A stretch of DNA of 64,000 nt from Progne subis subis (GCA_022316685.1 JAKJHU010001656.1:1-64000), one strand, 5' to 3'. Positions 1 to 12,499 are shown, counted from the first letter of the stretch. Made by a program: numbers and translations. The notes: a model not told the origin generated them from the sequence alone.

Positions 1-1651
1 ATTTACCCACGGTGGTACTGTGGGTGGCTTTGGTTCTTTAAATGAGGGTCTTGGTCCTCCCTCACTAGATTTCAAGGAGGAGTTTCTCTGGTTTTCTGCT
101 ACTCCAATACTTTCTCTTGCTACAGCTACCATAATAGGAGCCTTGGCTTTAGCTTTTTCTTCTTCTCTCCTCAGGTAAACTCTTAAGACTTCTTTTAATA
201 ATTCATTAATACTTTTCTCCTGCCAATCTTCAATTTTTTCTAATTTTCTCCGTATATCTGGCCATGACTTTGTTACAAACTGCACTTTAAGAATTACTTG
301 TCCCTCAGGACTGTCAGGGTCTATGCTTGAATATAATTGAAAATTTCTTTTTAGTCGATTTAGCCAAGTGGCAGGAATCTCATCTTTTTCTTGGGACCCA
401 TCAAAAGTTAATTTAGTATTATTCCCTCTGGGGACAGATTCTCTTATGCCTCTTACTATCAAGGACCTAGAGTCTCTCATATTTTGTCTTTCTTCTTCTC
501 GATTTGGGTCCCACCCTGGGTCAGTTATCGGTAATTTATGATCTCCAGGTGGCCCCAACCTATTTTCCCTTTCCCAGATTCTGATACTTGCTGTTCTAAT
601 CATTTGTATTTCCTCAGGGGAGAACAAGATGTTTAATATAGAATTCAACTCTCCCCATGTATAAACATTGGGCCCAAGGAATTGGTCTAACTGTGTGGCA
701 ATACCTATTGGATCTTCAACTAAATTTCCTAGCTCTTTCTTAAATCCTCTTACCTCAGAGGCTGTTAATGGGGCATTTACAAATCCCACTCCTCCAATTA
801 CTCCTCCCATAGGCACTTCCCTGAGGGGAAAAAGTCTTTCTGGCTTTAAGGCTTTTGACCTTGTGTTACAATAGGGTCCTTCACTTACATTATTAACTGA
901 TAACACTGGCTGGGTTAGGAATTCCTGGGGGTTTCCAGGAGAACGGGATGACTCACGGGAGTCTGTAGGGGTTTTGGTTAACTCCCAATTAGGGGGTGGC
1001 AGGGGAATTACTGTAGGTGAGGGGGAGGTAGTAAAATCTGTAGGGGGAGAAACAGAGGATGGTACTGTGGGAGGAAGGGGGGCTAGGGAAGAGGTTGTGT
1101 TTTGGGAAACTGCAGGGGTTATAACTGGGGCTAAAGAACCTTGACTATTGGGAGGAGGTGGCAAAGGGGCTGTTGGGAGAGTAGGGGGAGAAGGTACTAA
1201 GGACTGGGGAGGAGAGGTGTTAAGGAGGGGTGATGATGGAACCACTGGGGGAAGAGGAGGAGAGGGTTCTGAAGGAGTTTGAGTTTGACTCGGGGAAGTT
1301 AGTAGGGGAACTGGGACAGGATTTTGAGGGACCTGGGGCACTTCTGGGTAAATTGGAGGGGGTAAATGGTCAAGAGGGTCCCATCTTTTATTAGTTTCTT
1401 TCCTTTCTTCTTTCTCTTCCTTTCTTTCACACTTTTCTTTTTCTTTTAATTTGCAGACTTTTATATTCTCTTTACCTGTGGCTCTCTTTTGCCAACAAGC
1501 AGCATAGGCTAATTGATTTTACATCTGGATCTTCCTGAGTTCTTAGGTACTGATTTAAATGATAGCACATCCACTCATCCTGTGTTCCAAACCATGGCCA
1601 CTCTCCTGGTAATTTTAATTTTGGCCAGACTTCTGTGCAATAAAACACCAT
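1..1651 (-). pseudogene. Gag of the class I ERV, partial and frameshifted
   Basis: A minus-strand frame is open from about 1510 to the left edge. It starts with a Lys/Glu-rich stretch, runs through a long proline-rich region (about 1380-970) and enters a capsid-like domain (about 840-1) with the usual W-x-R-x-L/FDPDSPEGQ-type arrangement of gamma-like capsids. Upstream, a matrix-like segment begins at the ATG whose first base is 1651, but that frame hits a stop at 1474-1472. The two halves therefore lie in different frames and a frameshift falls between about 1475 and 1530. Gag would form the virion core. The family call rests on capsid similarity and the tRNA-Pro primer site. Confidence 0.75.
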
Positions 1652-3102
1652 TTTAACCTGATCTAGTCCTTTCGTGGCCTCTAAAGAATTTAGCTAAAAG
1701 CTGTCTAAGGGACTACCGGGTGGAACACTCTTTACTTTGTTATTTTCCTTTTGGGATTTCTTCTTTCTTACTAGTACATTGTCCCATTTTCTTTAAACAG
1801 AAAAAATTTCAAAGATGCCCTCAACCTGACAGGCAAACACAGGTTTTTTTTAAGCAAAAAAAATTTCTTCAGCTTTTCCTCCCTTTACTTCAAATCTCCT
1901 GACTTAATTCCTGAACACTTCAACATAAAACTCCTAAACTTTATGCTTTTCTACTCTTTCCTACACTTCTGCTTTCATTTAGGGAACAAACTCTCTCCCT
2001 TTCCACTCACTTTCTCCAACCTTCTTCACTTTCTTGGACGCTCACACTTTACTTACACCAGGGGCTCAGACTCTCTTCTGACCCCTTTGAGGTGAGTCCT
2101 AATGACCTCACCCCCTATGTACCCCCGCGCCTTGCCTCACCCCTGAGACTCTGGACACGCTTTGCGGCGCACGACAGGGTCCCTAGTACTAGTATCCCCT
2201 TCCGGGCCTCAGGACCTTCCCACGCCTGAGCCCCCACCGGGCCGGACACCTTCAGTCCGAACCCCGGACTAGACTGCCCTGTCACTAGTACAGTTCCCCT
2301 CTTCACTTTTTGAAACAGAGGTAAGAGGTCAAGACTCCGCACGGGTTACCTGGGGGGGTATCCCTTCCTTGTTTCCAAGGATCAACCCCAGCAGGGCCCG
2401 ACCCCTTTGCCTTCCACCAGGACTGGCTTGACTACTTCTCCCCAGCGAAGCAGCCTCGGCAAGAGGGATGAGTGTGTGTGTGCAGGATGCCCGCCTTGCC
2501 TCTACATTGACTCCCCAGCCCGGTGTCCTTGGGCTATGGGTTTACGGCCTCCTCCCTGAGACCGCGGCAGCACACCCTCTCCGGTGTGTCTGGCTCAGTC
2601 CTGGGAAGCAGGGACTCTCATGAGCTCTCGGCACCCACAGTGTCTGGGGACACCCTGTCAATCCTGGTACGGTTTTCCCGCCCCTCCAGGGACTCTAAAC
2701 CCTCCTAGGCTACTCTAGCCTTTAAGGGGGGGACCTGCCCCCAATGCGTGCCATTCACACTCTGTTTTCCCCTGCACGCCCGGGGGGGGTCTTTCTGCCC
2801 CTAAGGAGACGCCTCACTCACTAGTTTCTTTCACTTCCCCCTTTACCCAGCCGCCTCCCTCGCGGGAGTTCCGAAACCGCAGTACCAAGGGGTCCACACT
2901 CAGTTCCGGGGGTCCGAGCTGCCGGCCCCCGACTCTCTCACACTCCCACTCGCACGTCTCCTTTACCCGCCGCCCGAATGCTCACCCTCCGGCGCTCCTC
3001 CTCGCTGCCGGTCCCAGGCTGCTCCCGCTTGTCCAGCTGTCCCGGAGGTCCGAAGGGCGAGCGGCCGTCCTGTCCTCGGTCCCTCTTCAGGCGTGGCTAG
3101 AT

Positions 3103-3120
3103 CCCATGGACAAGCCCCCA
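3103..3120 (-). other. Primer-binding site, tRNA-Pro type
   Basis: The minus strand reads TGGGGGCTTGTCCATGGG, close to the proline-tRNA primer site of gammaretroviruses (TGGGGGCTCGTCCGGGAT). It sits just inside the LTR and in front of the leader, which fixes the orientation of the element. Confidence 0.8.
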
Positions 3121-3700
3121 AAAATTCTGGGAAAAAAAGAGTGAGAATCAGAGACTTGCTGTTTTGTATGTTTCTTTATTATCAAGCTTGGCCTTGGGGG
3201 AGAGCTTGCTTGCTCCCTTGGCAACGTGGAGGCAAAGATGGGGACTCCCACCCCCCTCACAGCTTTTTCCCCTTGCCGGGGAGTCCGTTTCGCTTCGCTG
3301 ATCAGGGGTCATCCAGCGATGGGGGACTCCTTCTCAGGTCCAACGCCTAAATTAAGCTGCTTCGGCGGACCCCCGTACTTCTTGCACTAGTCTAAAATGT
3401 GACTACAGTCCTGGATTTTACTTTGGTTCCCTGCTTTTCAGAGTCTCTTGTTCTTGAGTTGTTCCCAGAATTCCAGTGTTCTTTTTATTTGCATATTCAG
3501 ACACTATCTGGTGAATGGGAGCAGAGATACAGGTAATAAGGTGAATTCTTAATTACCAAACAAGTAAATAAGGTGATAAATCAGTATTAAAACAGGAATA
3601 AGGCAAATTCTTTATACAGAACTAGCATTAACAATCTTAATGGAATTACTTAACCATTAAGTAACCAAAACATAGATTATTTGAATAGAATTTATTTATA
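3121..3700 (-). mobile_element. 5' LTR of the class I ERV (edges approximate)
   Basis: This lies immediately outside the primer site. It contains a minus-strand AATAAA near 3177-3182 and a TATA-like AT-rich tract near 3480-3500. No clean TG...CA pair could be fixed, so both edges are approximate. Confidence 0.5.
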
Positions 3701-4035
3701 ACACAAGATGGCGGCTGGGGCTGAGGCAGCCACACACAAGAGGATGGCTGGGGCTGAGGTGACCACACACAAGATGGCAGCCAGAGTGCTGAGCCAGCCA
3801 TGCACAAGATGGTGGCTGGGGCTAAGACAGCCACACACAAGATGGTGGCCAGAGTGCTGAGGCAGCCATGCACAAGATGGCAGATGGGTCTGAGGCAGCC
3901 ACACACAAAATGGTGCCCAGAGTGCTGAGGCAGCCACACACAAGAGGATGGCTGGGGCAGATACAGCCACACACAAGATGGCATAGAGTGCTGAGCCAGC
4001 CACACAAAAGATGGTGGCTGGGGCTGAGTCTGCGC
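3701..4035. repeat. Minisatellite, about 32-36 bp unit
   Basis: Around ten imperfect copies of a unit built on CACACACAAGATGGTGGCTGGGGCTGAGGCAGC follow one another. All six frames stay partly open, which produces spurious ORFs. It adjoins the AT-rich outer end of the LTR and could be an expansion of U3 sequence or an unrelated satellite. Confidence 0.85.
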
Positions 4036-4309
4036 CTCCCAGCGCAATCTGCAGCCCCTGCAGTCCAGCCCCAGCCCCAGCCCCGGAGCTGTGCGGGGCA
4101 GGCAGACTCCCCCCTCCCCTTCAGCCGTCTGTTGAAATGGACATTAACAGACACCTGGGAAACAGACTTGGTGTGGCACCTTTGCTCTGTGCACACAAAC
4201 ATAGAGCAGCCAATTTGGAACATGGGCTGTCAGTATTTTGATGTCAAGGCAAGTGAAATAGGTGAAAATAGGAAGAAACTCCAAGGATTGAATGTTTTAA
4301 AATAAAAAC

Positions 4310-4425
4310 TTCGGTGGTTTGTGGTTTTGTGGGTTTTTGATGGGTTTTTTGTTTGTTTGTTTTGTTTTGTGGGTTTTTTGTTTGTTTGTTTTTTGTTTTG
4401 TTTTGTTTTGTTTTTCCAAAAGAGG
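4310..4425. repeat. GTTTT/GTTTG simple repeat
   Basis: A T-rich low-complexity tract made of GTTTTTTG and GTTTGTTT units. Confidence 0.8.
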
Positions 4426-7400
4426 GCCAAAAGCGTTTCCTGTGCAGACTTCACTTAGCATAAAGAAGCATCACAAGTGGTTTTGTCCAGGCAGGGGTCA
4501 TGGTGACTCTGAGTTGATGAAATGAGAGATGGGATCTGCTTGAGGCGGATGGTGCGGTGGCTGCTCACCTGTGATGTGTATCCCTGAGTACCGATTTCTT
4601 CAGAACACTCTGAAGAGTGTATAGAATTGAAATACAAACCAAAATTGCACTGGTCCAGTGCAGATTCAGTTCCTCTTCATGAGATTCTTCAAGTTGATGC
4701 CAGGCATTCTGTTCTGCAGATGCAGAGGCAGGGACTTCTTGGAGCGCTGCTCTGGCACCCATTCTTTGGAATAAGGGATTGCAGGAAATAAAGAAGAGAA
4801 GCCCATCAACTGCTGAAGAGGAACAGTCACTGACAGGAACCAGTGGGTTAAGAAATGTGAGGAGAAAAAAGGCAGAAAACGTGAGGTAAGAAGTGGGAGA
4901 AATGGGAGTGAAAAAAAGAGAGAAGTGTCAAAAGGAGAGGAGGGAAGAAAAGGGTAGGAAACCTGAGTGGGAAAGGGTGAGGAAACAGAGGGGAAACGGT
5001 GAAAGATGTGACTGAAACTAGGTGAGGAGGGTGAGAGTAGGGGAAGGCAGGAAATAAAATGGGAAGATTCTAAGACACAATTGTAGAAAAGGGTAAAAAA
5101 CATAGGGAAAAAAATGGAGGGAAATGTGAGCACTGCTCTGCTGACCCAAGCAGAACAGGGAACAAGTTGCAAATTACTATGAAAAAAGAGTTGTGTGAAA
5201 GGAAACCGTGCTATATAGGCATTAGTGTTCTTTCCACAGCACACAGAGTTTAGAGCATGAATATACATCTGATCTAAATATTCTTGCAAAGCATTAGAAA
5301 AAATCCTTTCCATGAGGTTATTTACACAAACGTACTTGTGGATGAATAAAAATCCTGCACAACTACATGTATCATGAGGGAGGATACTCTGTAGATCCTC
5401 ACATTAACACTTGCATAATTATATATGAGACTTTTAAACATATAAAGGGTTTTTTTTCTCCCTTTGCTTCTTTAAAACTCACAAAATGTAATGAAATTCT
5501 CTTTTAAAACTACAGAGACTCATGCGTGCCTCAGCGAGACATTATTTGCTTGCTCACAATTATCTTTTCCCTGTCTGTTAGTCACCGAGGCATTAATTGC
5601 TTATCCAAACTTGAAACAGTTCATGAGCCACTCTGAAGATAAATATGAATGAGCCAATTTCAATGGAATTCATGTCATCTGCCTCTTAAAGCTGAAAGAC
5701 TGTATTTATTACATCAGAATTAAGTCCTGATACCTAATAAATGGGAAAATGTGAAATATGCTGAGTAGATCCCCATGTTGAAAGGGATCATTGCATTTTA
5801 GTCTTATTTGACCAAATTAGTGATCAAAGAGAGGAAGGACTGGTCAATTCTAGCAGAGAAAGTAGGTGAAAGAGATGTCTCGGTCTGGTGCAGTTGGAGT
5901 CAGAAATGAAGTATGTGGGTTTGGAAGATGGGAAGTGATTCTATATCAGGTGATTTTAACACAACATTACTAAAGGCATGATCCTCAAACAGACACATTG
6001 GCAACAAATATCATGACATAAGAAATGTTGGTATTCCTTCCATGGAATGAAGGAAGGAGAGAAGGAAGGCTTGGAGTTTTCAGGAGTATGGAAAGAAAAA
6101 AAAAAGCACTTTCTTTTGGATCAGTCTGGAAATTTCTTTGAGTAAAAACACTAAGTGGTGGGCTCTTCACCCATTTAATTTTTACTAAAATTCAGTAAAA
6201 AGATACTGTTTTGGAGTGTAAAAACTTTCATGTTGAAAACATGAGTGTGCTGAGAGATTTTGAAATCTAGGTCAATGACAATTCACTGTTGAAAATCCAA
6301 GTCTAAAACTTTTCAAATGAAATGAGCCCAGATGAAGTAGGAAACACAAGTCCTTCCCTTGAGCCTTTGTTTGCTTGTTCTAGCTCCTTCCTGAAAATGG
6401 TAGGCCAAGAAGATCCCACAGAAATCAAAGGAGCAACAGGGCATATCCCTAAATCTGATCTAAATGTAGATCTGAAATAACCTGGCAATTAGAGAGACAT
6501 CAATGAGCCACTTTTGGGTCAAGCTGTTAGTGAAGAAGCCTTTTCCAAAGAAATGACAGCTTTTCTCAAGGAAGTTGAGCAGTAGGACATGATGGCTCAT
6601 GAAGCTGGCAGGTATAGAGCAGATACAGTGGGAAATTTGTAGGAATGATCCCTGTTATTCACTGATCCCAGCAGGATGAAGAAGCCATTTTGTCAGACTC
6701 TGGGTCTTAGTAAGAAATGAAGAAAGCTCAATTTATTCTATTAGGCCAAGTTGTGCATTGTCAGAGGTGGAATCAGCTGCTCTAGCAGAAGGCGCTGCTT
6801 TCACTTCAGCTCAGCACGTCTGCAGGCAGCCCTAGAAGCGCTGCTGCACCTCAGCTGGTGCCAGAGCACGGGGACACCCGGACACCCTCTTTAGACCCGT
6901 GTGTACCATCAAACTAAAGGTATCTCCCCGAACCAAGCTCTCCAATCCAGCACTTAGCACAGAACATGTCACTGCCAGGGAAGTCTGCATGAAAGAGTAC
7001 AGAGAAAAATACAATTATGAAACATATTGGGGATTCAATATAATACAGGAAAAATTCACATTTTGGTTCTTACCTTCCAAAATGAGCATGTATATTAGCT
7101 GTTTTCCCTCAAGTGTAGTTAAACAGCGTGCACTTTGCAGAGCAGTAAAATTCTTCACTCCAGGCATTCACAGCAAGCAGAGCTCTCACACAACTTGTTC
7201 TTTCTCTGACGTGTAAGGAAGGACTTAGTTCAAACGAACTGTGCTGCTTCCTCAGAAAGATACAAACTTATGGAAATAAAGGATGCAAAGTCATAGGTTC
7301 TTTAAGGCAGGCCACTGGTATCTCAAGTGAGCATTGTTTACATTTAGCATGATGTGCAAGATAAGATAACAATCAAACCGTTTTCTTATGTTCATGAAAA

Positions 7401-7550
7401 CTATTTTTTCTGCTCCCAGAAATTGCCCAGTCCAAGAAAGCCAAACTCAGATACAAATGCGTTCCTCACCATAAAAATGGCCAAAGAAATAAGAGCTGCC
7501 AGTGATACTTTTCCTAGGGTCAAGTTTGCCCCAAGTGTGGCTAAAAGCGG
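4426..7550. other. AT-rich intergenic or intronic sequence, no gene seen
   Basis: I see no convincing exon or RNA gene. The longest open frame, on the minus strand at 4666-5313, is a Ser/Phe/Pro-rich product of a purine-rich tract and has no domain. The segment may be intron flanking the glypican exon that follows. Confidence 0.5.
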
Positions 7551-7558
7551 CGTCTTAC

Positions 7559-8250
7559 CTGCTCAGATGCTTCTGCCCCGTTGATGTGAGCCTGTGGCAG
7601 AGCATCCCGAACAAGGGGATGGAAGTTCAGCAGCACGTGCTCAGTGCCGTGTGCTCTGCTCAGGGCTCCTGAGAGCTCCTGCAGGCACTGGATAAAGCTG
7701 TGCCAGTGGGTACAACTCCTGCTGTGCCAGCCAGGCAGCCTGGCATGGTGCTGGGGCAGCAGGCCATGCAGGGCTGGCTCAGCGTCAGCCCCGGGCAGTG
7801 TGGGCAGTGCTGCATTCTCAGCAAAGCTCTGCTGCAGGCTGTGGAGAAGTGTGGCTGATCTGTTGCATTGATCCCCGCAATCTCCAAATTCAGAGCCCGC
7901 GGGAAAGTCCAGCTGGGTGAGAGAGATCTTCCCACTTGTCCTGTGGCCTTTTTGGGAATGCTGCCAAAGGGCCCAATGTCTCTTCTCTCCACCTGGAGGC
8001 ATCCGCACATTCCAGGGAACTGTCAGTGGGGCCAGGGTTAATCACGGGCTTGGAGACTACTGCAAACAGGGTGTCAAAACATCCATTCACAAATTCCTCT
8101 GTGCTAACACCTGTGCTGAATAGGAAGAGTCCAACATCTGTGACAAACTCCTGCACGTTCCCAGCAGCTTCAGCAGCCGTGTTTGTACACACATTGCAGT
8201 AAAGTGTGCTTGTGAATTCTCAGCCAGTCTGATACGCATTTCAAAGGTTT
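7559..8250 (-). pseudogene. GPC5: Glypican exon, GPC5-like, frameshifted
   Basis: The minus-strand translation matches the cysteine-rich glypican core, best the GPC3/GPC5 branch. Seen in order are ENSQAHFTAMC, NVQEFVTDVGLFLF, EEFVNGCFDTLF, RRDIGPFG, SRALLRMQHCPHCPGL, then HWHSFIQ and EHVLLNFHPLVRDA. These segments fall in at least three frames, so the coding sequence is broken by several indels. The exon is bounded by an acceptor TTGATTGCAG and a donor CAG|GTAAGA, so it is a genomic (intron-flanked) copy and not a retrocopy. Its size, about 690 bp, suits the large central exon of GPC5. Glypicans are GPI-anchored heparan sulfate proteoglycans. No other glypican exon was found here. I typed the branch from memory of the family, so GPC3 is possible. 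Confidence 0.75.
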
Positions 8251-8460
8251 CTGCAATCAATTTTATTTTATTTTGAAGGGTTAAAAAAAAATTAGAATAA
8301 GAGTTTAAAACAGCTACATTACAACTTACCAATATCCCAAATGAATTTTTGCATTAGAATTTTCGAGGAGACAAACTCCTCACAAACTACAACAAATGTC
8401 TTTCCTTTATGGGGAAACACCATACAAGTAATGTCACCAGAGAATTAATAATCCATGTTT

Positions 8461-8465
8461 TCTTT
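8461..8465. repeat. Target-site duplication, left (TCTTT)
   Basis: TCTTT directly precedes the left LTR and is repeated directly after the right LTR at 15143-15147, as expected of a 5-bp duplication made on integration. Confidence 0.85.
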
Positions 8466-9127
8466 TGTCTTGGTTTGGAGACAAATTTGGGGGAAAACCC
8501 TTGTATAGGATCCCTCTGGGAAGCAAACCCAAGTGGCCCTTCTTTCCAACTAGTCTGAAAAAAAAACTTTTGTGGAGAAAAGTGGAAAAAACTATTTTAC
8601 TAAACAAATAAAGTGCATATAAGTATAAAGAATGAATAATATGAAACAATAAAACTTCTCGTTCTGAAGTGAGATGGCAAATTGAGAAAGTCCTTGCCGT
8701 GGGTGGGGCTCGGCTCTCTCTCAGTCTCTCATCAGTCCCAGTCCCTCCGGCGCTGCTGGAAAATGCCGAGGTCCAGGCCCCGGTGGGCCGCAGGTGCAGC
8801 CCCCAGTGCTCCCCTGGGTTTTTAGTCCAGAGCAGGTTTACACAGTTCTAAGAAAAAAGAAAGAAAAAAAAAACAGTTTAGGGAACTTCTCTGCCTTAGC
8901 TAGCTGAAACTAACTAAAAGCAAAAAGATCTCTGTCCTGCAGTCTCTCCAAGCCTCCGCCGAACACCGTCCGGAGAAGAATGTGGAGGAGTCAGGCAGTT
9001 TTCTCAAAACAAACTCTGCGCTTCTTCTTGCTCTTAGAACCAGTCTTAAAGGCACAGGACTCAATATACAGAGTTCAAACAGAACAGACGATTGGGGATA
9101 CAAGCATCATAAAGTTACCTTAGGACA
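8466..9127 (-). mobile_element. ERVL 3' LTR
   Basis: 662 bp, TG...CA on the minus strand, nearly identical to 14482-15142. It carries an ATAAAGTGC/AATAAA cluster near 8590-8660. Confidence 0.9.
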
Positions 9128-9145
9128 TTCTACCCCTTATCCTCA
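9128..9145 (-). other. Polypurine tract of the ERVL provirus
   Basis: The minus strand reads GAGGATAAGGGGTAGAA directly before the 3' LTR, the expected site for plus-strand DNA priming. Confidence 0.8.
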
Positions 9146-9499
9146 TATTGTCAATTTACTAAAACTTATATATATACTCTAGCTCTACACACACATACAT
9201 CTATATAAAAACAATATGCAATATACAGCTACATACAGTGGCAGTACTATTCAGCACACAACGATAATTACACACGGTTCTCACTTAACAATCAGATCTC
9301 TCTGGGGTACACATCGTGTGGTCTTATCTTTCTGCATTACCTACCATGTGCAGCTTGGCCCCTGAGCAAAGACAATCCCACGGATGGGATTTTTTGTACT
9401 TGAAGCAGGACTGATCTAAACTGTCTTCTCTAACAAACTTCTTACATGTACTACTGGGACTTTCTCTCTATCTACAGTATGTAGGGGCTCAGATTGGGC

Positions 9500-10320
9500 A
9501 GGGCCTGCTCGGTTGGTGGAACCTCGGGTGTTAACTAACTAGGTGGCCTTTGCTAGATGCTGCTCCTAATTTTTGAATGATTCCCCACTCAGTGCTTTCA
9601 GGGTGGTTTTTAGCAGTCCATTGTATCTTTCTACTTTCTCTGAAGCTGGTGCATGATAGGGGATATGGTACACCCACTCAATGTTATGTTCTTTAGCTCA
9701 GTTGTTGATGAGGCTGTTCTTGAAATGAGTTCTATTGTCAGACTCAATCTTCTTAGGGGTACCATGTCTCTACAGGATTTGCTTTTTAAGGCTCAGGATG
9801 GTGTTCCGGGCAGTAGCGTGAGGCACAGGGTAGGTCTCTAGCCATCTAGTGGTGGCTTCTACTATGGTCAGCACGTAGCGCTTGCCTTGGCGGGTTTGGG
9901 GAAGGGTGATGTAGTTAATCTGCTAGGCTTCTCTGTACTTATACTTGGACTATCGCTCACCATACTATAGGGGCTTCACCTGCTTGGCCTGTTTGATGGC
10001 AGCACACGTCTTACAGTTATGGATAACCTGAGAAATACTGTCTATGGTTAGATCCACCCCTCGGTCTCGTGCCCACTTATAGGTGGCATCTCTGCCTTGG
10101 TGACCTGAGGCATCATGGGCTCATCGAGCTAGGAACAACTCTCCCTTGTGTTGCCAATCTAAGTCTATTTTTGACACTTCTATCTTTGCAGCTTGATCTA
10201 CCTGCTTATTGTTTTGGTGCTCTTCATTAGCCTGACTCTTGGGGACATGGGCATCTACATGACGGACTTTGACAGGTAGCTTTTCTACCTGAGTGGCAAT
10301 GTCTTTCTACTCATTTGCAG
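9500..10320 (-). pseudogene. ERVL integrase remnant
   Basis: The minus-strand translation shows an integrase core with an ESDN-x-THF segment and a Y-H-x-P-Y-H-A-P-A-x-E-K-V-E-R region around the catalytic glutamate (about 9750-9620). Several internal stops are present; those I checked look like TGG-to-TAG or TAA changes. It would have inserted the viral DNA. Confidence 0.65.
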
Positions 10321-10549
10321 CTTAGATTGGCTTTCTTTTGCGCTGCTAATTGGCTTTTTTCTACTTCTCTAGCTAACCTCACAGAGCATTGGCTACTATC
10401 TACGAATCAGTGTAGAGGTAGAGCTTTGGCTACTTCTCTCTTTTAGCAATGTCTAGGGCTAGTTGAACAGCTTTGAGTTCAGCAAGTTGGCTTGATCCAC
10501 TTTTTCTTTCAGTGGCTTGTGCAACCTGTCGTGTGGGGCTCCATATGGC

Positions 10550-11010
10550 TGCTTTCTACTTTTGTTTCATCTCTACGATGCGGCAGGAACTGTCAGTGAA
10601 AAGAGCATAGCGTGTTTCTTCTGCTGGCAGTTGGTTGTATGGTGGAGCTTCTTCAGCACGTGTTATTTGTTCTTGCTCTTCTTCATCTATGAGATCAAAG
10701 TTTTCACTTTCTGGCTAGTTTGTAATTATTTCTAGAATCCTAGGGTGATTTGGGTTTCCAATGCGGGCGCGCTGAGTGATGAGGGCAATCTATTTGCTCC
10801 ATGTGGCATTGGTGGCATGGTGGGTAGAGGGTACTTCTGCTTTAAACATCTATCTCAGCACTGGTAGTCGAGGTGCTAGCAGGAGTTGTGTTTCAGTGCC
10901 TACTACTTCTGAGGCAGCTTGAATTCTTTTATAGGCGGCTAAGATTTCTTTCTCTGTTGGAGTGTAGTTGGCTTCGGACCCTCTGTAGCTTCGGCTCTAG
11001 AATCTCAGTG
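10550..11010 (-). pseudogene. ERVL RNase H remnant
   Basis: The segment is collinear with the better-preserved ERVL fragment at 62510-63000, where TPTEKEILAA and RARIGNPN are readable. Here the same stretch is interrupted by stops. The differences between the two copies are mostly C-to-T on the plus strand. Confidence 0.7.
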
Positions 11011-11263
11011 GCTGGCTCTGAGTCTCCCCAGGCACTTTCTGCTAAAGGCTTTAGGATAGGCTATTGTTCCTGGCTGCTGAGTAGAGCACGTTCTTCACAT
11101 TTGGTCCTGTCTTGACTGGGCCAAGGGCTACTGCATGAGTGATCTCCTGCTTGATTTGGGCAAAGGCTTGTTGTTGTTTAGGGCCTTAGTGGAAATTGTT
11201 CTTTTTGCGGGTGACCAGGTAGAGAGGGCTCACAATCTGGCTGTACTCAGGAATGTGCATCCT

Positions 11264-11850
11264 TTAGAAACTTATGGCGTCTAGGAAAGCTTGTGTTTCC
11301 TCTTTGTTGGTTGGTGGACACATTGCTGTGATTTTGTTGATGACTTCAGTGGGAATTTGACGCTTTTCATCTTGGTACTTTATTCTTAGAAACTGGATCT
11401 CTTGAGCAGGTCCCTTAACTTTGCTCTTCTTGATAGCAAAGCCAGCCTTTAGGAGAATCTGGATGATCTTCTTTCTTTTCTTAAACACTTCTATTGCTGT
11501 GTTCCCCCACACAATGATGTCATCAATGTACTGTAGATGTTCTGGAGCCTCACCTTTTTCCAGTGCAGCCTGGATCAGTCCATGGCAGATGGTGGGGCTG
11601 TGTTTCCACCTCTGGGGCAATCGGTTCCAGGTGTACTGCACGCCCCTCCAGGTGAAAGCAAACTGAGGCCTGCATTCTGCAGCCAGAGGAATGGAGAAAA
11701 ATGCGTTAGCAATGTCAATGGTGGCGTACCATTTTGCTGCCTTGGACTCCAGCTCGTACTGGAGTTCCAGCATGTCCGGCACAGCAGCGCTCAATGGTGG
11801 AGTCACTTCGTTCAAGGCACGGTAGTCTACGGTCAATCTCTATTCTCTGT
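11264..11850 (-). pseudogene. ERVL reverse transcriptase, 5' two thirds
   Basis: An open minus-strand frame of about 190 codons carries the palm and fingers motifs: DYRALNEVT, WYATIDIANAFFSIPL, F-T-W-R-G-V-Q-Y-T-W, and the catalytic box QYIDDIIVWG (about 11545-11515). It ends at a stop just after the thumb begins (FLDAISF). The LPQ-x-W-KHSPT segment has Arg where glycine is usual. The enzyme copies viral RNA into DNA. The sequence is typical of avian ERVL and unlike the gamma-type RT at 26.6-27.3 kb. Confidence 0.9.
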
Positions 11851-11949
11851 CAGACTTGCGCACAGGCCAGATGGGGCTGTTGAAGGGTGAGTGGGTTTTG
11901 CTGACTACCCCTTGGGTCTCCAGCTCACGGATTATCTTGTGGGTGGGGA

Positions 11950-12400
11950 TCACAGCATCTTGAGTTGTTCTGTACTGTCGGCGATGCACTGTTGAAGTGG
12001 CAATTGGCACTTGTTGCTCTTCTACTTTCAGAAGACTTACAGCAGATGGGTTCTCTGATAGTCTAGGCAAGGTATTCAACTGCTTAACATCTCTTGTCTC
12101 TATAGTTGCTATCCCGAATGCCCACCTAAATCCCTTCGGGTCTTTGTAATAGCTATTCCGGAGGAAGTCTATGCCCAAAATGCACGGAGCTTCTGGGCTA
12201 GTCACAATAGGGTGTCTCTTCTACTCATTTCCAGTCAGGCTCACATCAGCTTCCACTAAAGTAAAATCTTGTGAGCCCTCTGTCACCCCAGCAATGGAAA
12301 CAGATTCTTCTCCCACATGTCTTGATGGGAGTAATGTGCACTGTGCACCAGTGTCAACTAAGGCTTCATATTTTTGTGGTTCTGATGTGCCAGGCTAACG
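11950..12400 (-). pseudogene. ERVL protease region
   Basis: The retropepsin signature DTGAQC is read near 12362-12345, followed by LLPS, and a downstream ILGIDFLRN box near 12180-12150 matches the family's second conserved element. A stop interrupts the frame between the two near 12220. Gag and pol would be matured by this enzyme. Confidence 0.75.
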
Positions 12401-12499
12401 AATTCACACAGTCTAAAAAACACGGTTTTCTTTAGCCTCTACCTGGCTAGAGGCAGGGCCCCTCTAAGCCTGATTATCTCTATTTCCCTGGGTAACTGG

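Larger units (their letters stand above)
1..3700 (-). mobile_element. Class I (gammaretrovirus-like) ERV, 5' part, running off the left edge
   Basis: Read on the minus strand the order is LTR (about 3700-3121), primer-binding site, a long GC-rich leader (about 3100-1700) and gag, which continues past base 1. The tRNA-Pro-type primer site and the capsid-like gag place it in class I. A polyadenylation signal AATAAA lies on the minus strand near 3177-3182 inside the LTR. The outer LTR edge is not clear because an AT-rich stretch and then a minisatellite follow. Only the gag end of the element is inside the window, so pol and env cannot be judged. Confidence 0.85.

Noticed and set aside
4666..5313. 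215-codon minus-strand frame as a gene
   Set aside because: Low-complexity Phe/Ser/Pro product of a GAAAGGGTGAGG-type purine tract; no domain, no splice signals, no upstream promoter.
7559..8250. Assignment of the glypican exon to GPC2, which neighbours STAG3 in mammals
   Set aside because: The residues (PHCPGLTL, HWHSF, EHVLLNFH) fit the GPC3/GPC5 branch and not GPC2, and it lies over 36 kb away beyond several insertions.
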